Shown here: positions 20,828 to 28,820 of the stretch, in pieces
How the letters are laid out: the number at the start of each line of letters is the position of its first letter
Position numbering within the stretch: position 1 is the stretch's first letter
Origin: DAOTTI01 sp034437795
GTDB lineage: Bacteria; Chloroflexota; UBA11872; UBA12225
Length of the DNA stretch: 28,820 nucleotides
Direction of reading: 5' to 3'
Assembly (NCBI GenBank): GCA_034437795.1
Contig: DAOTTI010000254.1
Location: 1-28,820 of the forward strand
Translations under genes and position numbers: made by a program
The notes under the pieces: generated by a model
What the model saw: the letters and a program-made list of their open reading frames with translations, nothing else
Told to the model about the DNA's origin: nothing
The model's database searches: none

Positions 20828-23800
20828 ATGCACTTCGACCGGCCTGGCGGAGGGGGCGCCGGCGCCGATGGCTGGACCAGCGCCCCGGGGTGGCGGGATG
20901 TTATGCGCCATCACCTGCGGCGGGGGAGCGCCACCTGGTGGTGCCTCGGCCTGCTCACCGCGCTGGCGCTCACCACCCCCGCCTGGCTCCCCTGGCTCGA
21001 CCCGCGGCAGAACCTCTGGGAGGTCGACGACGCCAAGAACCACCTGCTCCGCCTCTACGTCCTGGAGTGGCTGATCCGGCACGGCGTCTGGTACCCGCGG
21101 TGGGTGCCGGACCTCTTCGGGGGCTACGGGTACCCGCTCTTCAACTACTACGCGCCGGGCTTCTATTACCTGGCGCTCCTGCTCAAGGCCCTGCTCCGCC
21201 TGGACTTCTGGGACGCCTACCGCGCCGCCGGCGTCGCCGCCGCGCTGCTGGCCGCTGCTGGCGCCTACGCCCTCAGCACCACCCTGTGGCAGCGCGCCTC
21301 GGCCGGCGTGCTCTCGGCTGTAGCGCTCCTGTCCGGCCCCTACGCCATCCAGCTCAACCTCTTCAAGCGAGGGGACATTCCCGAGGCGCTCGGACTGGCC
21401 CTCATCCCCTGGCTGCTGCTCGCCATGTGGAAGCTCTGGCACGCGTCCGGCCAGGGTTCTCGCGCCGCCACCGGTCCGAGGCGCGGGGTGGGTTCCCATG
21501 CCGCTGCGGCTCTGGTCCCGTCCCCTGGCCCGGCGGCGCCAGTGGAGCCCCAACGTGGGACCGCGGCCACGCTGGGCTGGCTGCTCGCCGTCGTCGGGCT
21601 GAGCGTCGCGGAGATCCTGGCGCACAACCTGACGGCCCTGGCCGCGGCCGTGCTCAGCGCGATCTGGGTGCTGTATCTGCTCCTGGCGCGCCCCAGCGTT
21701 CGGGCATTCGCGCTGGTGGCCGGCGCGGGGCTGCTGGCCGGCGCCCTCACCGCCTTCTTCTGGCTGCCGGCGGCCGTGGAGGGCAGCGCGGTGCAGCTCG
21801 AATGGCTGCGCCGCGGCGACCTGGACTACCGCCACTGGCTCCTTGATCCCGCAGGCGCCACGGGGCGGCAGCAGTCGCCGGACAACCGGCAGACCAGGAC
21901 CGGCCTGCTCGACCTCCACCTGCGTTACCCCCACCAGCTCATCGCCACTCCCAAGCCGGGCCTCGCCCAGGCCACGATCGCCGTCCTCACTATTACGGCC
22001 CTGGCGGGCGCCGGCTGGCGCAGGGTGCGCCGCGGGGCAAGCCGTCCTTTCCTGCCGCCAGCCTCGACGTCAGGGGGTGAGAGGATCCCGCTCAGCGCCG
22101 CCGTGCCGCTCCTGGCCGTGGCGGGGACCTGCTGGCTGCTCACCTTCACCTTTGCCGGCCCCGTCTGGGAGCGTGTGCCCCCGCTGCAACTGGTGCAGTT
22201 CCCGTGGCGCCTGCTGGGACCGTCTACCGTCTGCCTGGCCATCGCCGCCGGCGCGGGCGTGAGCTGGCTGCTTGCCCGGCTTACTCGGCTCCAGTCCGCC
22301 TGGGGGCGCCCCCTGGAATGGCTGGTGGCGGGCGCGTGCGCCATGCTGCTGCTGGCCCATGGGCTGAGCGACCGGCAGTTCGCCTTCGACAGCGCGCCGT
22401 CCCGCGAGATTGACGGTCGGGCGCTGGTGGCCGACGAGACGCGTGATCGCTTCGGCATGGGCACGACCTCCGGCCGCGAGTTTCTCCCGCGTGAGGTGGA
22501 GCTGGCCACCTATACGTCCGGCCAGCCTCGCGGGCGGGACGTGTTCGAGCGCCTCTACCCGGAGAGCGAGTGGTCCGGCGGGTTGTTTCTGCCGCTGGCC
22601 GGCGACCTCCGCCTGCTCGGCTGGCACGCTCAGCCCCTGCGCATCAGCGTGCGCGTCGCCAATGATGGCGCGGGCGTGGGCCGGCTCGGGATCCGCCAGA
22701 CGCGCTTTCCGGGCTGGCGGGCCTGGCTCGACGGCCGCGTGGTGCCGGTGCAGGCAGCGCCGCTGGTCCCCGAGCAGCAGGCCACGGCCGGCTTCATGGT
22801 GGTGGACGTGCCGCCGGGCGAGCACGTCCTGGCGCTCGCGTTCGGCCCCACGCCACCTCGCCTGGCGGGGATCGCGCTCTCCGTGGCGGCGGCCCTGGCC
22901 GCTGCCGCCGCGCTCCTATGGGAAGTGCGCCGCCGGTGGGGTCTGCCACCCCTGCCGGCTGCCGGCGCCTGGCTGGCGCTGGCCCTGGCCATCGCCTATC
23001 TAGCCTGGCGCGGCGTCCGCCCCATGGTCCCGTCCTTTGCCGCCGTGCCGGTCCCGCCGGCTCAGCCGAAGGATGGCGTGTGGGGCCGGCACGCTGCGCC
23101 TGGCGCGGGGACGCTGCTCGTGAACCTGGCCGAGGCCGTGCGCGCCGGCCAGGCCGTGATTGCTGACCCAAGCGGGCAGCCGGCTCGACCGGGCTCCTTT
23201 GTGGACGTTCGCCAGCTTACCGTCACCGACGAGGACGACCCCGGTCGCGGCGTGGCCGGCACGGCCCGCAAGCAGTGGCTCTACCTGCACCCACCGGCAG
23301 AGGTGGCGGTCGATGTGGCGGTGCCACGCGGGCGAGAGGTGTGGTTCCAGGCGGCCCTGGCGCTCGACCCGCAGGTCTGGACTGCCTCGCTGGGCGACGG
23401 TGCCAGCTTCCAGGTGCTGGTGGCCCCGATTCAGAACGGCCAGCTGATGGGGCCGACGGAGACCCTCCTGGACCAGGCCGTGATCCCCCGCTCAGACCGC
23501 GGCCAGCGCCGCTGGCTGCCGGTGGAAGCGGACCTGTCCCCGTGGGGCGGGCAGACGGTGCGCCTCACGCTTCGTACCTCCCCGCGCCAGGACTTCGCCT
23601 TTGACTGGGCCGGGTTCGGTAATCCGATGGTGGTCGTGCGCCACACCGGTCGCGTGCGAGCGCCCGAGCCGCGCGGGGCCTTGCGCGCGGCAATAAGCAG
23701 CGACGGGGCGGCGGTGCGACCATTCCGCTATCGTGCGCCCGACGACTCGTCCTGCCGGCCTGCGGCGCCTGCGCCCAATGGGCCGCAGGGCCGGCGCGTT

Positions 23801-23953
23801 CGGCCGGCCTGCCCCGCGATTGACGGGCTCGTGCGTCCGGGCGTCAGCGGGCTGTGGGGCCACCTGCTCGCGCCGAACGAGCGCCAGCGGCACCTGCCGG
23901 CGCCGCGTCCGGCGCCAGCCACGCCCCGGCGCCCAGAGCCAGGGCCAGTGTGA
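20828..23953 (+). CDS. Large GT-C-like membrane protein (PTPS-related family), copy 2
   Basis: A protein of about 1041 residues from ATG 20828 (ATG 20903 is an alternative; neither has a strong ribosome site, and the frame open to 20546 would overlap the divergent gene). It shares the layout of the 18007-20769 product: DDAKNHLLRLYVLEWL, WYPRWVPDLFGGYGYPLFNYYAPGFYY, many membrane helices, TTSGREFLPREV, FPGWRAWLDG, GFMVVDVPPGEHVLAL, QWLYLHPPAEVAVDVAVP and FDWAGFGNPMVVV. A Pro/Gly/Ala-rich insert occurs at about 21445-21570. The family resembles GT-C glycosyltransferases acting on lipid-linked sugars outside the membrane; substrate unknown. Homology to the partner ends near 23640. The last 100 or so residues are Arg/Pro/Ala-rich, and the final 110 bases overlap the opposite-strand gene at 23844-25841, suggesting that the original stop was lost. 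Confidence 0.88.
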   Translation: MHFDRPGGGGAGADGWTSAPGWRDVMRHHLRRGSATWWCLGLLTALALTTPAWLPWLDPRQNLWEVDDAKNHLLRLYVLEWLIRHGVWYPRWVPDLFGGYGYPLFNYYAPGFYYLALLLKALLRLDFWDAYRAAGVAAALLAAAGAYALSTTLWQRASAGVLSAVALLSGPYAIQLNLFKRGDIPEALGLALIPWLLLAMWKLWHASGQGSRAATGPRRGVGSHAAAALVPSPGPAAPVEPQRGTAATLGWLLAVVGLSVAEILAHNLTALAAAVLSAIWVLYLLLARPSVRAFALVAGAGLLAGALTAFFWLPAAVEGSAVQLEWLRRGDLDYRHWLLDPAGATGRQQSPDNRQTRTGLLDLHLRYPHQLIATPKPGLAQATIAVLTITALAGAGWRRVRRGASRPFLPPASTSGGERIPLSAAVPLLAVAGTCWLLTFTFAGPVWERVPPLQLVQFPWRLLGPSTVCLAIAAGAGVSWLLARLTRLQSAWGRPLEWLVAGACAMLLLAHGLSDRQFAFDSAPSREIDGRALVADETRDRFGMGTTSGREFLPREVELATYTSGQPRGRDVFERLYPESEWSGGLFLPLAGDLRLLGWHAQPLRISVRVANDGAGVGRLGIRQTRFPGWRAWLDGRVVPVQAAPLVPEQQATAGFMVVDVPPGEHVLALAFGPTPPRLAGIALSVAAALAAAAALLWEVRRRWGLPPLPAAGAWLALALAIAYLAWRGVRPMVPSFAAVPVPPAQPKDGVWGRHAAPGAGTLLVNLAEAVRAGQAVIADPSGQPARPGSFVDVRQLTVTDEDDPGRGVAGTARKQWLYLHPPAEVAVDVAVPRGREVWFQAALALDPQVWTASLGDGASFQVLVAPIQNGQLMGPTETLLDQAVIPRSDRGQRRWLPVEADLSPWGGQTVRLTLRTSPRQDFAFDWAGFGNPMVVVRHTGRVRAPEPRGALRAAISSDGAAVRPFRYRAPDDSSCRPAAPAPNGPQGRRVRPACPAIDGLVRPGVSGLWGHLLAPNERQRHLPAPRPAPATPRRPEPGPV

Positions 23954-25841
23954 GCAGCAGCGCCAGAGCCACCGGCCCCAGCACGGGGTGCAGGTACAGG
24001 ACGTAGAGGTCGAGGCCGCCAGCGCCGTCGAGCAGCCACTGTCGCAGCAGCCGTAGGTGCGTGGTGATCCCGGTGAAATACGGCAGCCACGTCACGCGGA
24101 TGTAGTCAAGGTCGTGGGCCCAGTGGTCCTGCCAGCCACGATTGAAGTCGATCAGCACCGCCAGCGCGTTGGCTCCGACGCTCCAGGCGGCCGTGCCGCC
24201 CAGCAGCAGCCAGGCAAACGGGTTGGGGCGGTGGCCGGCCAGGCGGCGCCAGAGCGCCGCCAGTGGCAAGGCCATGAACGGCGCCACGACCAGCAGGTAG
24301 CGCGGGCCCCAGGTGGCGTAGCCGCACCACGTGCTTAAGCTGCCGTAGTAGACGATCGCCAGCCCGCAGATGGCGCCCACCGCGAGCGCCTCCGCCCTGT
24401 CCTCCCACAGCCAGACCAGTGCGGCCAGCCCCAGCAGCATCAGGGGCGTGTGCGCCAGCAGGCCACAGCCCGGGCTAAAGAGGATGCCGAACAGCCCGTA
24501 CCAGGGCTTCTCCGCCACAGTGGACAGCGTGCCTTCACCGGCGTAGCCGACGTCCAGCAGGCTCCCCGTCCGCAGCAGGTTGTAGCCCAGCACCAGCGGT
24601 ACGATGGTGGCGCCCGCGCCGCCGGTGAAGAGCAGAACGGGAAAGACCCGCCCTCCGGCAACGCCAGGCGCGGCCGGCGGCCGTCGCCCGGCGAGAGCCA
24701 GCAGGGGGATCGTAAACAGGAGCGCCTCGTATCGTGTGGCCACGGCCAGCCCGGCCATCACGCCGGCCAGTAGCAACCAGGCGCGGCGCCGACGATGGGT
24801 GATGGCTCCTGTGGCCCGCGCCAGCCCCCACAGGGACGCCAGCAGCAGCCCGCCGGCCAGGGTCATATTCATCAAGGTCTTGCTGAAGGGCCAGGCGAGG
24901 CTGCCGGCGCCAAACGCCCCCGCCGCCACCAGGGCAGCCCGCCGGTCATAGCCAAGATCCCGCGCCAGCGTGAACAGCAGCGCCGCGACGGCGGCCGTCA
25001 CGACGGGATTGACCAGCAGCGGGACCAGGGGCAAGGCGCGGTTCTCAAAAGGGAAGGCCTGCGTCGGCAGATCGGGGCGCTGGCCCAACCATCGGCCGAT
25101 CGCGTAGACGGGAGCGGCCAGGAGCGAAGGGACGATCCCGTACTTGCTGTAGACGAAGCTGGGCCGGCCGTCGCTACCATCGCCGGCCGGCCTGGGACCG
25201 GCCAGGTAGTGCAGCGGGTACGGCTCGCCGTCGAAGGCGGCCGGCACGCCGTGGTGCACCAGGCCGGCTGCGGTGGCGTAGATCGTCCACTCGTCGGGGG
25301 TATAGAGGTGGCCCCCCGCCGACGCCAGATACAGACAAAGAGCGGCACCGAAGACCATCAGCGGGCGGCCGGCAGTGCTCGCCAGCCGCGAGAGCAGCCG
25401 GAAACGTCGCTCGAGCATTCGGAGCGCCACCAGCTCGGCCGCCACCGCGGCCAGGGCGAGCACGCCGGCAAGCGCGGCCGCCCGCAGGCGAGGCCAGTGG
25501 GCGAAGTAGTGATTGGCCTCCGGCGAGGCGACAAGGAGCAGGACGATGGCCCAGGCCAGCCAGAGCGGGCGAGCGGCGCGCTCGGCCATGCGCACCGGCG
25601 CCGGCTCGCACAGGATGCGAGCCAGGCCGACCAGCAGGCCGAGGCCGCTGGCCAAACCGGCCAGGGCCAGCGCGGCCGGGAGCAGCCAGGCGAGGCTGGC
25701 CCCGGGGTAACGCTGCCCGGTGGCGGCGTTGCCGGCCAGCCAGGCGAAGCCAATCCCCACACCCAGGATGCGTCCCCAGGCCGGCCAGTCGAATGCCTGC
25801 CGGCCAGCTCGCGCCTGCTGAGCGCGCGCCCATGCGGTCAC
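23844..25841 (-). CDS. GT39-like polytopic glycosyltransferase-type membrane protein
   Basis: A 665-residue membrane protein. The first 150 residues contain three to four hydrophobic helices. From about residue 160 it resembles dolichyl-phosphate-mannose-type (GT39/PMT/ArnT) proteins: a helix, then SAGGHLYTPDEWTIYATAAGL with the acidic pair D183-E184 in the first outer loop, RPSFVYSKYGIVPSLLAAPVY, repeated helices, ATRYEALLFTIPLL, and STWCGYATWGPRYLLVVAPF near the end. Such enzymes transfer sugars from polyprenyl-phosphate donors to outer acceptors; donor and acceptor here are unknown. GTG 25841 has AAGGAG nine bases upstream. The C-terminal tail (PDAAPAGAAGARSARAGG) is low complexity and overlaps the convergent gene by 110 bases. 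It follows the gene at 26051-28705 by 209 bases in the same direction; that gap shows no gene. Confidence 0.87.
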   Translation of the reverse strand: MTAWARAQQARAGRQAFDWPAWGRILGVGIGFAWLAGNAATGQRYPGASLAWLLPAALALAGLASGLGLLVGLARILCEPAPVRMAERAARPLWLAWAIVLLLVASPEANHYFAHWPRLRAAALAGVLALAAVAAELVALRMLERRFRLLSRLASTAGRPLMVFGAALCLYLASAGGHLYTPDEWTIYATAAGLVHHGVPAAFDGEPYPLHYLAGPRPAGDGSDGRPSFVYSKYGIVPSLLAAPVYAIGRWLGQRPDLPTQAFPFENRALPLVPLLVNPVVTAAVAALLFTLARDLGYDRRAALVAAGAFGAGSLAWPFSKTLMNMTLAGGLLLASLWGLARATGAITHRRRRAWLLLAGVMAGLAVATRYEALLFTIPLLALAGRRPPAAPGVAGGRVFPVLLFTGGAGATIVPLVLGYNLLRTGSLLDVGYAGEGTLSTVAEKPWYGLFGILFSPGCGLLAHTPLMLLGLAALVWLWEDRAEALAVGAICGLAIVYYGSLSTWCGYATWGPRYLLVVAPFMALPLAALWRRLAGHRPNPFAWLLLGGTAAWSVGANALAVLIDFNRGWQDHWAHDLDYIRVTWLPYFTGITTHLRLLRQWLLDGAGGLDLYVLYLHPVLGPVALALLLTLALALGAGAWLAPDAAPAGAAGARSARAGGPTAR

Positions 25842-26050
25842 GGCAGGGCGCTCCTTGCGCCAGCCGCTGCGGCGCCGGTCCCGCCAGCGCCGGCGGCCTG
25901 GCCAGGGCTCGCCATTACTGCGCCGGTCCTACCGGCCACAGGCGCCGCCAGCCGCATGTCAGTCCCCGCCACTGGCCATCACACTGTCTTCCGGCAGTGC
26001 GGCGCGCGGATTGATGACCAGGTGCCTCATGGGGTTGCCCTCACCACCCG

Positions 26051-28705
26051 TCATTGTCCGGTGCACTCGGCCGGCTGATCCGGCGCGCGGACCGTGACGA
26101 CGTACTCGAGCGGGCTCACCCCCGGTGGCGTCATCTCGTCGAACCAGATGATCTTCTCCGCCACCATGGAGATTAACAGGCGGTACTGCCCGGGCGCCGC
26201 CGGCGTGGCGATCTGGCCGGAGAAGCGGTAGGTCCCCCCAGGGGCCGTGTCTTCGCCCAGAAAGACGCGCCCGCCCAGGTCAGGCAGGGCCTCCACTCGC
26301 CCATCACTGGTGATACGTGACCAGCGGTAGCCCAGCCGGATCTGCCCGTCCCAGAGCGTCCGGCCCACGTTCTCAGCCAGGATGTCGATGGTGACCGGCT
26401 CGCCGGCAAAGACGTCCTGGCGCACCGCCACCGGCCACAGGCGGGCGGCCAGCCCCCCGGGCGCCTCGGCCACCTTGAGGGGCGGCTGCCCCGCGCCGGC
26501 CTGGACCTGCCACGCTGTCCAGTGGCGCCCGTCGATCTCCGCCGTCACCTCGTATGGCCCCGGGCGCTCGGGCGTGAAGCTGTGGACCGCCAGCAGGCGC
26601 GACGCGCCCTCCGCCAGGAAGGTGGGAAGGACCACCCGGCGCTCGACGACAAACGGCCGGTCCGTCGGCGGAAGTCCGAGCAGGCCGAAGGAGAGCCGGC
26701 GGAGCAGCGCCTGGCGCCGCCCCGCCGCCGGCGCCCCGTCCTGCCCCGACGCCAGCGGGCGCCAGGTCAGGCGGACGGTCCGGAAGGGGGCCGCCGGCTC
26801 GGGCTCCTGGAGCCAGATCCGGCTAGGGTCTTTGGCCGCGACGTCGATCAGCAGGGTGGTCCCTGAGCCGGCTGGCACGCGGCCGTTGCGCAGCGCGCCG
26901 TGAAGGGCGTCCAGCCCCACCTGAATGCCGGCGGGCCGCGGACCCAGGTCGGCCACGATGGTGCCGTCGTGGGCGAAGAGCGAGCGGGCCTGAGCGGGAT
27001 CAGCCAGGGCGCAGGCCCACCAGCCCCGCATGCGCTGGTCCATGATCGCCTGCTCCAAGACCACGTAGCGGATGCCGCTGGAGCGGAACACCCGCAGTGC
27101 CACGGGTACGTCCTGGGGCGAGGCGCCGTCGGCCAGGCGTTGCAGGTCCCAGTAGGACGCGGGATAGATCCCCGACGACCCATTCACGATCCGGAAGGGC
27201 CCCGAGGTGAGGGCCCAGTACATCCGGCGCGATTCCGGCCAGGGGTCCATCGGCGCCTCCACCGGCAGGAAGATCATCGGCGCTGGGTCCAGACGCTTGA
27301 GAAAGGCGTTGACGGGGGACGTGGGCGCCAGAATGTCCAGGGCGTACGTCTCCAGCGGGGCGTGGAGCGGTTCCAGCGCCAGCGCCAGGACAGCGGCCGC
27401 GGCGGCCCACGCCGGCCATCTCCTGGCCCCTACCGTGCAGCGCGCGGCGCTTCTGATCGCCACTACACCCAACCCCGCCAGCAGCGCCAACCCAAGCACC
27501 ATCAGGTAGGAGAACCGCGACACGGCGCGCAGGGCGCGAATGGGCGGGAACACCTCATGCAGCCAGGCGAACGGCAGCCGGATCCCCGTGGGCCGGTCCT
27601 GCCATATCAGCTCCGGACCCAGCGAGAGGACAAAGCCCCCGAGCACCGCCAGGGCCGCGGCCGCAGCCGCCGCCTGGCCACAGGGGCCCAGCCGCGCCCT
27701 CGCCCGCGCGGACCAGACCAGCCCGAGGCCCGCGAGCGCCGGCGCCGCCAGGCCGGGGAAGAGCGCCACGCGCTCATGCGTCTCCTGGGACCGCCGGCCC
27801 TGCTCCGCCAGCCAGCCGAAGTGCCACACGCTCCCCGGCAAGGGCGCCAGGTAGTCGAGCGGCTCGGCCGCATACCACCGCGTGTGCCAGATGGTGCGGG
27901 TCTCGCTCCATTTGCGAGGCACCTCGAAGTACCCCTGGATCACCGGCAGGAAGGGCAGCGTCGCCAGCCCAACGGCCACGGCGGCGCGTGGGGCGTGCCG
28001 CGCCAGCCAGCGCCAGGGCAGAACGCCCCACAGCGCTGCCGTCGCCAGGAGCAACAGGGCCAGTGGGGCGCCGATGAAGGCGCTGTAGATGTGGGTGGCC
28101 AGCGCCAGCCACAGGCCGGCGGTGGCGGCGGCGAGCTTCCAGGCCGCCGGCCGGCGCAGGAAGCTGAGCACCGCCCAGACCATGAGCGGGACCCCCCAGG
28201 CCATGGTCCATTCCAGTCCGGGATAGAGCGTGAGCTGGGGTAGGGCGAAGGTCCAGACGATCCCTGCGCCGAGGGCCGCTGGCCGGTCCTGCAGGACCTC
28301 AAAGGCGGCACGGTAGGCGAGCCAGCCCGTCGCCGCCAGGCCCAGCAGGTGCGCCAGATTGAGTGCCAGCACCGGGTTCCCTGTGACCTGCGCTACGGGG
28401 AAGTAGACGGGCAGGCCTCCGAGCACCAGATTGGTGAAGAACTGCGCTCCGGGCAGGCCGTAGAAGATGAAACCGTCGAAGAAGCGCGTCGGATCGTGGA
28501 GCAGGCTATAGCGCTCCCATTCGAGGCGCGTCAGCACCTCTCCCGGGTCGTGCAGCGAGTAGGGGAGGTGTGTCGCGAGCTGGATGGCGAGCGGATAGGT
28601 GTGCGCGATGGCAAGCACGAGGAAGCCCCCGACGCTCGCCAGCTCTCGCGCTCGGGCCGCGCGCGGCCGGTTCGGTCGCCACATTGCCTGCCAGGCCCTA
28701 ACCAT
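26051..28705 (-). CDS. GT-C-like membrane protein with beta-rich C-terminal half
   Basis: An 884-residue protein. Residues 20-470 contain about a dozen hydrophobic helices. The first outer loop reads THLPYSLHDPGEVLTRLEW, with an Asp (D53) in the place expected for the catalytic acid of GT-C enzymes; later loops include PGLEWTMAWGVPLMVWAVL and FPPIRALRAVSRFSYL. Residues 470-884 have no clear helices and look like extracytoplasmic beta domains: FLPVEAPMDPWPESRRMYWAL, SSGIRYVVLEQAIMD, FTPERPGPYEVTAEIDG, and an Ig-like end around PGGTYRFSGQIATPAAPGQYRLL. It is not a close copy of the 18007 and 20828 products but shares the plan of a membrane half plus outer half. ATG 28705 is the first start; GGGAGGG lies ten bases upstream inside a hairpin. 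ATG 28684 is possible. Function inferred only from architecture. Confidence 0.86.
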   Translation of the reverse strand: MVRAWQAMWRPNRPRAARARELASVGGFLVLAIAHTYPLAIQLATHLPYSLHDPGEVLTRLEWERYSLLHDPTRFFDGFIFYGLPGAQFFTNLVLGGLPVYFPVAQVTGNPVLALNLAHLLGLAATGWLAYRAAFEVLQDRPAALGAGIVWTFALPQLTLYPGLEWTMAWGVPLMVWAVLSFLRRPAAWKLAAATAGLWLALATHIYSAFIGAPLALLLLATAALWGVLPWRWLARHAPRAAVAVGLATLPFLPVIQGYFEVPRKWSETRTIWHTRWYAAEPLDYLAPLPGSVWHFGWLAEQGRRSQETHERVALFPGLAAPALAGLGLVWSARARARLGPCGQAAAAAAALAVLGGFVLSLGPELIWQDRPTGIRLPFAWLHEVFPPIRALRAVSRFSYLMVLGLALLAGLGVVAIRSAARCTVGARRWPAWAAAAAVLALALEPLHAPLETYALDILAPTSPVNAFLKRLDPAPMIFLPVEAPMDPWPESRRMYWALTSGPFRIVNGSSGIYPASYWDLQRLADGASPQDVPVALRVFRSSGIRYVVLEQAIMDQRMRGWWACALADPAQARSLFAHDGTIVADLGPRPAGIQVGLDALHGALRNGRVPAGSGTTLLIDVAAKDPSRIWLQEPEPAAPFRTVRLTWRPLASGQDGAPAAGRRQALLRRLSFGLLGLPPTDRPFVVERRVVLPTFLAEGASRLLAVHSFTPERPGPYEVTAEIDGRHWTAWQVQAGAGQPPLKVAEAPGGLAARLWPVAVRQDVFAGEPVTIDILAENVGRTLWDGQIRLGYRWSRITSDGRVEALPDLGGRVFLGEDTAPGGTYRFSGQIATPAAPGQYRLLISMVAEKIIWFDEMTPPGVSPLEYVVTVRAPDQPAECTGQ

Positions 28706-28712
28706 AAACGAT

Positions 28713-28747
28713 GCGCCCTCCCCACCTGGCGCCAGTGGAGAGGGCGC
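28713..28747. other. Hairpin in the leader of the 26051-28705 gene
   Basis: GCGCCCTCCCC (28713-28723) pairs with GGAGAGGGCGC (28737-28747) with one mismatch, and the centre CTGGCGCCAG is itself a perfect palindrome. Read as minus-strand RNA, the stem contains the likely ribosome site GGGAGGG of the gene starting at 28705. It may also be a family A-like repeat, or the terminator of a gene beyond the window edge, though it lacks a long T-run. Confidence 0.6.
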
Positions 28748-28820
28748 GCTGTAGCCGTGGCGCCCCCGATCAGAAGTGTCCGTCCAACGGCGGCGCGGCC
28801 GCGCGGCAGGCCGGCATGAC

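Noticed and set aside
19570..21846. A 758-residue plus-strand open frame.
   Set aside because: It is antisense to copy 1 and out of frame with copy 2, with Gln/Arg/Pro/Gly-rich composition typical of shadow frames in GC-rich DNA.
24795..26078. A 427-residue plus-strand open frame opposite the GT39-like gene.
   Set aside because: Low-complexity Gln/Arg/Gly composition and no motif; the minus strand has the clear membrane protein.
28770..28820. Possible 3' end of another minus-strand gene (reads ...APPLDGHF then TGA).
   Set aside because: Only 16 sense codons are visible before the window edge, too few to support a gene.

Overview
The window is GC-rich (roughly 70% by eye) and reads as chromosomal DNA of a bacterium, most likely a Chloroflexota (Thermomicrobia/Sphaerobacter-like) relative. 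The clues are the gene mix: a CoxE-like VWA protein with a MoxR ATPase, a bacterial topoisomerase IB, a YaaR/DUF327 protein, DUF2905, and several large 6-pyruvoyl-tetrahydropterin-synthase-related (PTPS-related, GT-C-like) membrane proteins. Short palindromic repeats are also scattered between genes. The phylum is an inference from protein style; there is no rRNA or tRNA here to confirm it.

Layout. 1-2577: minus-strand genes for a VWA/CoxE-like protein (cut by the window edge), a MoxR AAA+ ATPase and a DUF3303 protein, separated by repeat-filled gaps. 3235-4395: topoisomerase IB on the plus strand, whose end overlaps an oppositely oriented unknown gene (4319-5287). 5394-8726, minus strand: DUF2905, a transaldolase gene broken by an in-frame TAG, an SDR oxidoreductase and a DJ-1/PfpI protein. 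9058-12464, minus strand: a sensor kinase, a single-domain response regulator overlapping it by 4 bp, and an enolase-superfamily sugar-acid dehydratase, arranged as one likely operon. 12804-13091: the remnant of a LuxR/NarL-type regulator. 13187-16249, minus strand: an ABC exporter with an unusual N-terminal extension, followed by a DUF1854 protein. 16262-17392: a gene-free stretch with hairpins and repeats. 17393-17830: a YaaR-like protein.

18007-28705 is devoted to four very large polytopic membrane proteins. Two are divergently arranged paralogues (18007-20769 minus, 20828-23953 plus) that share a GT-C-like membrane half and a C-terminal extracytoplasmic half. The third (23844-25841) resembles GT39-type glycosyltransferases. 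The fourth (26051-28705) is another GT-C-like protein with a beta-rich C-terminus. Together they look like a cell-envelope glycosylation or lipid-linked sugar locus, but no substrate can be read from the sequence.

The items most worth a second look are the amber-interrupted transaldolase, the inverted pair of giant membrane proteins with their antisense overlap, the unknown acidic-linker protein, the ABC/DUF1854 module, and the repeat families. I found no CRISPR array, intact transposase, prophage gene or recognisable defence system.
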